Part shown: positions 59,789 to 64,000 of the stretch, one piece after another
How positions within the stretch are numbered: position 1 is the stretch's first letter
Layout of the letters: each line of letters starts with the position of its first letter
Assembly (NCBI RefSeq): GCF_013388355.1
Contig: NZ_CP058246.1
Location: 124,001-188,000, forward strand
Source of the DNA: Flavobacterium sp. LPB0248
Lineage (GTDB): Bacteria; Bacteroidota; Bacteroidia; Flavobacteriales; Flavobacteriaceae
Direction: 5' to 3'
DNA length: 64,000 bases
Notes under the pieces: generated by a model
Database searches by the model: none
What the model saw: the letters and a program-made list of their open reading frames with translations, nothing else
What the model was told of the DNA's origin: nothing
Position numbers and translations under genes: made by a program

Positions 59789-60946
59789 ATGATTATTGGT
59801 GAAATTTTAGATAAGTTCGGAGTAGTTAAATACCTTACTTACAAGATACAAAAAGAAGACACTCCTGTTTCAGTGGCGGATAAACTTGGAATAACACTCG
59901 AAGAACTTAGATATTATCATAATTTTAATTGCATTGAAGATTGCGATGTAATAAACGCTGATTTTCCAAGTCATTTAGAACTCCTTCTTTTAAAACCAAC
60001 AAAACAGGAATCAGATAATGAGCAAGAGAATTTACAGCCAACCAAAGTAACTTTTGATAATGGTTTCAAAATACCTTTCCATAATGTAAGAGGCAAAAAT
60101 AGCTACATGGTGCTTCAAACAATTGAAAACGATAAACATATACAAACTATAAAATACAAAGTAAGCGTAGAACGTATTACAAAAGATAAAAATGGATACT
60201 CTCTATTTGAAATTGATAGAATATCTAAAGTATATTTAAATAATGCTCAAATTGAAGCCCTTACAGATATTATAGCCGAAGAAGTTTCAAATGTTTTGTA
60301 TCCTTTACTAATTGTGGTTAATCCAGAAGGCAAATGGATCGATATTCATAATTTTAGTGCTATACGCGAACGATGGATTGCCAAAAGAAAAAGGATCATA
60401 GAAAAAAATGAGGGTCTAGCTATACATAAATATTTAGATACGATCGATTCTATATTAAATGAAGAAGAAAGCCTACTCCACAGTTTATCAGATGATTGGT
60501 TTTTAAACGTTTTCTTTAGTGGAATCCATACTACTTACACTTCAGATTTATCTTTCATAACAGAGGCAGATTTTGCCATTACGCCAAAAAATGATTTTAT
60601 ATCATTCAAGGTAACTCAAAAAATCGATGAGTATCTAAATGATATAAATATGGTCGTAATTGAGAAAAAAGGCACATTATTAAGTACATTAAAAAAAAGC
60701 GCTCTTGAAAAAAATACTTTTTCTGGCAACTATCATTCCATTTACCATTTGAATCCAAATACATATAACATCGAGGGCGCAAGTTTAGAATGTGATATCA
60801 TTGGTGATTTTACTAAAAAAGCGACAGTCAAAATCTACAATCTCAATGATAAAAAAATTACAGCATCTGCGCAAAATCATGACTTTTTTATAGGTGAAAC
60901 TGTAAAAAAAGAAAGTTTTTTCAAGGATCTTTTTAAACTCCATTAA
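59789..60946 (+). CDS. LysM-domain protein of a type VI-like effector cassette
   Basis: A 385-residue protein without signal peptide. Residues 17-63 are a LysM-like domain (LTYKIQKEDTPVSVADKLGITLEELRYYHNFN). The remainder has no recognised motif. LysM proteins are often encoded just ahead of DUF4280 and toxin genes in Bacteroidota contractile-injection loci, where they act as adaptors between the tip and the effector. It stands 18 bases ahead of the DUF4280 gene. A role as loader or adaptor is inferred from order. Confidence 0.72.
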   Translation: MIIGEILDKFGVVKYLTYKIQKEDTPVSVADKLGITLEELRYYHNFNCIEDCDVINADFPSHLELLLLKPTKQESDNEQENLQPTKVTFDNGFKIPFHNVRGKNSYMVLQTIENDKHIQTIKYKVSVERITKDKNGYSLFEIDRISKVYLNNAQIEALTDIIAEEVSNVLYPLLIVVNPEGKWIDIHNFSAIRERWIAKRKRIIEKNEGLAIHKYLDTIDSILNEEESLLHSLSDDWFLNVFFSGIHTTYTSDLSFITEADFAITPKNDFISFKVTQKIDEYLNDINMVVIEKKGTLLSTLKKSALEKNTFSGNYHSIYHLNPNTYNIEGASLECDIIGDFTKKATVKIYNLNDKKITASAQNHDFFIGETVKKESFFKDLFKLH

Positions 60947-60964
60947 TTAAGAATAAGAGAAATT

Positions 60965-61459
60965 ATGAGCGAAAAACACATTGTTGTGAACGGCGCAACA
61001 CTAAAATGCAAATTTAGCGTAGAGCCAGAACTTGATAAATTAAAAGTAAAAACGCAAAATAAACATTATGCAAACGATAAAGATGGCAGTGCAAAACTTA
61101 TAGCGACAGATAAAGAGATAGGTAAAACTCTAGAAAAGAATACTTTCGGAAAATGTAAAAAGCTACCTACTGGAAGCGGAGATTATTTACCATGTCAAGC
61201 TACAATTACGAAATGGAGCGGTTTTTATGAAAAAATAACCTTGTCTAATAATGGCAAAGCATTACTAGAAGATAGTAAAGGCGCTTGCCCAGTTGGCGGA
61301 CCTGATTGTATCGAAGTTAAAAATCACGGGCAAATAGCTGAGCCTAGTGAGCAAAATTTCATCAATGCAAATCCAGATGTTCAAAATTTAATAAACCCGA
61401 TGTTAAACATGGCGGAATTTCAAAATGAACTAAACGGAATACCTGAAGCTAAAAAATAA
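60965..61459 (+). CDS. DUF4280 PAAR-like spike-tip protein
   Basis: A 164-residue protein. It begins KHIVVNGATLKCKFSVEPELDKLKV and has TFGKCKKLPTGSGDYLPCQATITKW and SKGACPVGGPDCIEV, the DUF4280 layout with conserved Cys residues. In published work on Bacteroidota T6SSiii and in family descriptions, DUF4280 proteins are PAAR-like tips that carry effectors. Here it is followed 5 bases later by a lipase-type effector. Confidence 0.85.
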   Translation: MSEKHIVVNGATLKCKFSVEPELDKLKVKTQNKHYANDKDGSAKLIATDKEIGKTLEKNTFGKCKKLPTGSGDYLPCQATITKWSGFYEKITLSNNGKALLEDSKGACPVGGPDCIEVKNHGQIAEPSEQNFINANPDVQNLINPMLNMAEFQNELNGIPEAKK

Positions 61460-61464
61460 TAGTT

Positions 61465-63540
61465 ATGAAATTTTATATAAAAGGAGATTCTAGACCTATA
61501 ATTGGCAAAAATGTTTATTTGTTAATGTATACAAAGACGGCTAAAGATCAAGAAAAAAAAGGAGTGCAATTATATGTAAATGAAAAAGAGGATAACCATA
61601 AAGAAGTAGATGGCAGTAAAATTGTAAAGCAGCATTGGACGCTTTTAAAAAACGGAAAACTGTTTTTAGATTTAGGTGGTGATGGCAGAGTTAGTTTTAA
61701 TCAGGCAAGCATAGGAATCAATTATACAATTGCCGTTACGTTTACCGATATTCATGGAGCAAAAGATACTGTAGAACTGAATATTACCCCAGTTGCAGGA
61801 ACACCAAGCATAGAAGATCTTAAATGGCAAGACCAATATTATCGCGACCTAAACGGTAAAGCAATTGGTTATGGTGACAATGTTCGTTTGTTTATTCACA
61901 CATTAAATATTCCGGTTGGAGACAAGCTACAAGTAACTATTTGGGAAGACGAAGGCATGGATGGACATGGTAATAATTCTCGAAATATGGGAACCTATAC
62001 CACATCTCCTGTTGACAAATATGGAAAAGCAGAACTATACTTTAACAACATAAAAGTATATCAAAAAATACTGAACGATAAAGATTATAGAGATGAAAAC
62101 GAACATGAATTTTATGCTCAAGTTAAGTATATAGGCAAAATTGACACTATACAAGACACCATACAGCTTAAGATTATAAATGATCTCAAGAAAACAATTG
62201 AACCTCCTAAAAATAATAGTGTTGCAAAAGTTACTGTTTCTGATAAGCAAAAGAAACCTGAGGAAAAAGTAGGTGTAAAAGTAACAGTTAATGTGTTTTT
62301 TGATGGTACTTTAAATAATATGAAAAATACTGAAGCCAGATTAGCTTATGAAAAAAAGAAAAAAGGAATACTATTAACTCCTAAAGAAGAAATAGCTGCA
62401 AAAGCTTTTGAGGATAATGATGGGAATGAAAGCAGTTATGATAACTATTTTTCTAACATTGCTATTTTACACAACATAAACCTTGCAGAAAACAGTGAAA
62501 ATAAAGTAAAAGTTTACATTGAAGGAGAAGGCACCAGGGATCATGATAAAGATGATTTTTATGGATATGCTTTTGGAAGCGGTGATAAATCAGGAATTCC
62601 TGTTAAAGTAAACAAAGCTTTTGTGGAGATAAAGAAAAAAATTGACAAACTCAAAGCTGATAAATTTATAAAAGAAAACCAATTTGTTAATGAAATAGAT
62701 CTAACTGTTTTTGGTTTCAGTCGTGGCGCTGCTGCAGCAAGAAATTTTATATCACAAAGACGAAAGCTACAGGATATGTATGATCTAGAATCTAGCAAAT
62801 TTAAAATACAATTTGTTGGGCTATTTGACACTGTTTCCTCCTATTCCGAAAGTTTTTCAACTTCGCCTAATTTTAACAATGACATACAAGAGTTAAATTT
62901 AAAATTAGAAGGAAATATTAAAAAAGTGATACATATTACCGCATCTGATGAATATCGTGAAAACTTTTCTCTTACCAATATTAAAAGCTCTATTGATGCT
63001 GGAATTGGCTATGAACTTTCTATTCCTGGTGTTCATAGTGACATTGGCGGAGGTTACGCCGAAATTGAAAAGGAAATAAGAAAACTACATTTAGAAAAGG
63101 GCTTTGATAACATAAAAGAAACTTTAATAAAAGAAGGTTGGTATGAAAGAGAACAAATTGTAACTACAACAACTTCAAAAAAGGGAGTCACATTTACTAC
63201 ACATATGGCAACTAGGAGAGTACCTCTATCCTATCAATTTATCCCCCTTTCTATAATGGTTAAGCTTGCTGAAAATTATAAAATGATGTTTGATAACTCG
63301 CTAATGCAAAAAGGCAAAAAGGAGACTTACAAAGTCCCTGAAGACCTTGAAGAAGCAAAGAATTTGCTATTAAATTATGCAATTACAAATGATGGAGCAC
63401 ATAGTAAAACAGTAACGTTTAAAAATGAAAAATTGCATTTTATACGAAATAAATACCTTCATCGATCAACTTGTGATAGCTATGGAAAAGGAGGCAGATA
63501 TGAAGACGGAAAGCCTTATAGAAAAAAGATTGATGGATAA
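61465..63540 (+). CDS. DUF2235 (Tle1-like) phospholipase effector with Ig-like N-terminus
   Basis: A 691-residue protein. The first ~255 residues hold two Ig-like modules (RPIIGKNVYLLMYTKTAKD...ITPVAG, then DNVRLFIHTLNIPVGDKLQVTIWEDEG). The DUF2235 hydrolase domain follows: VNVFFDGTLNNMKN near 280, the nucleophile Ser419 in VFGFSRGAAAARNF, and the catalytic Asp/His region VHSDIGGGYAE near 523-530. GFSRG plus SDIGGGY are signatures of the Tle1 type VI lipase family. It probably cuts membrane phospholipids in rival cells. It overlaps the next small membrane gene by eight bases. Confidence 0.9.
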   Translation: MKFYIKGDSRPIIGKNVYLLMYTKTAKDQEKKGVQLYVNEKEDNHKEVDGSKIVKQHWTLLKNGKLFLDLGGDGRVSFNQASIGINYTIAVTFTDIHGAKDTVELNITPVAGTPSIEDLKWQDQYYRDLNGKAIGYGDNVRLFIHTLNIPVGDKLQVTIWEDEGMDGHGNNSRNMGTYTTSPVDKYGKAELYFNNIKVYQKILNDKDYRDENEHEFYAQVKYIGKIDTIQDTIQLKIINDLKKTIEPPKNNSVAKVTVSDKQKKPEEKVGVKVTVNVFFDGTLNNMKNTEARLAYEKKKKGILLTPKEEIAAKAFEDNDGNESSYDNYFSNIAILHNINLAENSENKVKVYIEGEGTRDHDKDDFYGYAFGSGDKSGIPVKVNKAFVEIKKKIDKLKADKFIKENQFVNEIDLTVFGFSRGAAAARNFISQRRKLQDMYDLESSKFKIQFVGLFDTVSSYSESFSTSPNFNNDIQELNLKLEGNIKKVIHITASDEYRENFSLTNIKSSIDAGIGYELSIPGVHSDIGGGYAEIEKEIRKLHLEKGFDNIKETLIKEGWYEREQIVTTTTSKKGVTFTTHMATRRVPLSYQFIPLSIMVKLAENYKMMFDNSLMQKGKKETYKVPEDLEEAKNLLLNYAITNDGAHSKTVTFKNEKLHFIRNKYLHRSTCDSYGKGGRYEDGKPYRKKIDG

Positions 63541-63841
63541 ATATAAACGAAATTTAAACAAAATGTCAGATCAAAATAAAAACAAAATATTATCAATATT
63601 CTTAATTGTATTCATTTCATTTTTATCCTACTTATTTTATCCTGATTATCTTGGTTATTCTTATAGATTAATACTAGTGATTCCTGTTCTAACTATTCTA
63701 CTGGCAATCTATACATCCATTCATGGATTTAAACGATTAATAACAAAAATAATATTCATACTCCTTATACTGGCAAGTATTACAATACTATCAATAGCCT
63801 GGTATACGTATCTATTCATCAAAGGTATGAAGCCAAATTAA
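63533..63841 (+). CDS. Small membrane protein, candidate immunity protein
   Basis: A 102-residue protein if started at 63533; ATG 63563 is an alternative. Three membrane helices: KILSIFLIVFISFLSYLFY, LILVIPVLTILLAIYTSI and IIFILLILASITILSIAWYTYLF. No family recognised. The start overlaps the end of the lipase effector gene, which suggests translational coupling. Immunity proteins against Tle-type lipases are usually small, membrane-bound or periplasmic and encoded next to the effector. That is the reason for the guess. Confidence 0.6.
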   Translation: MDKYKRNLNKMSDQNKNKILSIFLIVFISFLSYLFYPDYLGYSYRLILVIPVLTILLAIYTSIHGFKRLITKIIFILLILASITILSIAWYTYLFIKGMKPN

Positions 63842-63850
63842 ATTAATATT

Positions 63851-64000
63851 ATGAAGATAAATAGTTTAAATAAATTGTATTTATTGATAGCCATAGTACT
63901 ATCGATACTACTACTTTCTAGATTAGGATATGACATATGGAAAGAAAAGGAAATACCATTAACATATTATTTTTTAAATACAGAAAAACAAAAAGAAATG
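63851..64000 (+). CDS. Partial small membrane protein, runs off the window
   Basis: An open frame from ATG 63851 to the edge (50 codons). It begins MKINSLNKLYLLIAIVLSIL, one membrane helix at residues 9-25, followed by RLGYDIWKEKEIPLTYYFLN. It follows the previous membrane protein at ten bases, so it may be a second immunity gene or the start of the next cassette. It cannot be identified without the rest. Confidence 0.55.
   Translation, partial: MKINSLNKLYLLIAIVLSILLLSRLGYDIWKEKEIPLTYYFLNTEKQKEM

Noticed and set aside
1..64000. CRISPR array, rRNA genes or complete tRNA genes
   Set aside because: I found no regularly spaced repeats of 24-40 bases, no rRNA-like conserved segments and no full cloverleaf.

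Overview
The window looks like chromosome of a Flavobacterium-type Bacteroidota. The evidence is AT-rich DNA, genes without clear Shine-Dalgarno sites, promoter boxes of the Bacteroidota type (TTG, 17-23 bases, then TAnnTTTG), many TonB-dependent or peptidase-regulatory outer-membrane proteins, FCD-free LysR/AraC/Lrp regulators, an IS6-type remnant and a DUF4280/DUF2235 effector cassette. All family names come from reading the translated sequence; no database was searched.

Region 1 (1-13.7 kb) is an accessory stretch, visibly richer in G+C than the rest. It holds an AraC regulator with an atypical SDR, a dead IS6-family element, a secreted alpha/beta hydrolase, an IS3 fragment, a metzincin-motif lipoprotein followed by a propeller-like lipoprotein, two small lipocalin-like secreted proteins, and two tandem DUF1254-type lipoproteins. 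Between the genes lie two families of dispersed repeats. One resembles a small-RNA gene: a conserved body of about 190 bases ending in an intrinsic terminator.

Region 2 (14.2-20.1 kb) is a six-gene, mostly exported redox operon: monooxygenase-like ABM protein, carboxymuconolactone-decarboxylase-like protein, cupin, cyclophilin-like protein, SDR, and a Tat-signal zinc alcohol dehydrogenase. It is divergent from an AraC regulator. The cupin has lost its lipoprotein signal to an in-frame stop. Region 3 (20.2-24.8 kb) is a methionine locus: an Lrp/AsnC regulator, a SBF-like transporter, MesD (core methionine synthase) and MesX (DUF1852), divergent from a nitroreductase.

Region 4 (25.2-42.8 kb) is the most striking part. 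A TonB receptor is followed by an envelope-lipid locus: EptA-like phosphoethanolamine transferase, two PAP2 phosphatases, an EamA-type small transporter, a response regulator/histidine kinase pair, a PepSY-like protein, two large outer-membrane beta-barrel proteins, an LTA-synthase-like phosphotransferase and a diacylglycerol-kinase-like lipid kinase. Six promoters in this stretch carry the same 22-bp direct-repeat box (two 11-bp half-sites, TTCA-rich) set 8-10 bases before a TTTG minus-7 element. This predicts a single regulon of the embedded two-component system.

Region 5 (42.8-59.4 kb) holds a TauE-like permease, an OxyR with the redox Cys199/Cys208 pair, AraC-controlled quinone reductase and SDR genes, a TPR protein, a membrane-bound AraC regulator divergent from a TonB receptor plus secreted tyrosine-phosphatase pair, an esterase-like hydrolase, a PfpI-like protein, an NmrA-like protein and an outer-membrane barrel. 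Region 6 (59.8-64.0 kb) is a type VI/contractile-system effector cassette: LysM protein, DUF4280 PAAR-like tip, Ig-like/DUF2235 lipase, and two small membrane proteins that look like immunity proteins. The last runs off the window.
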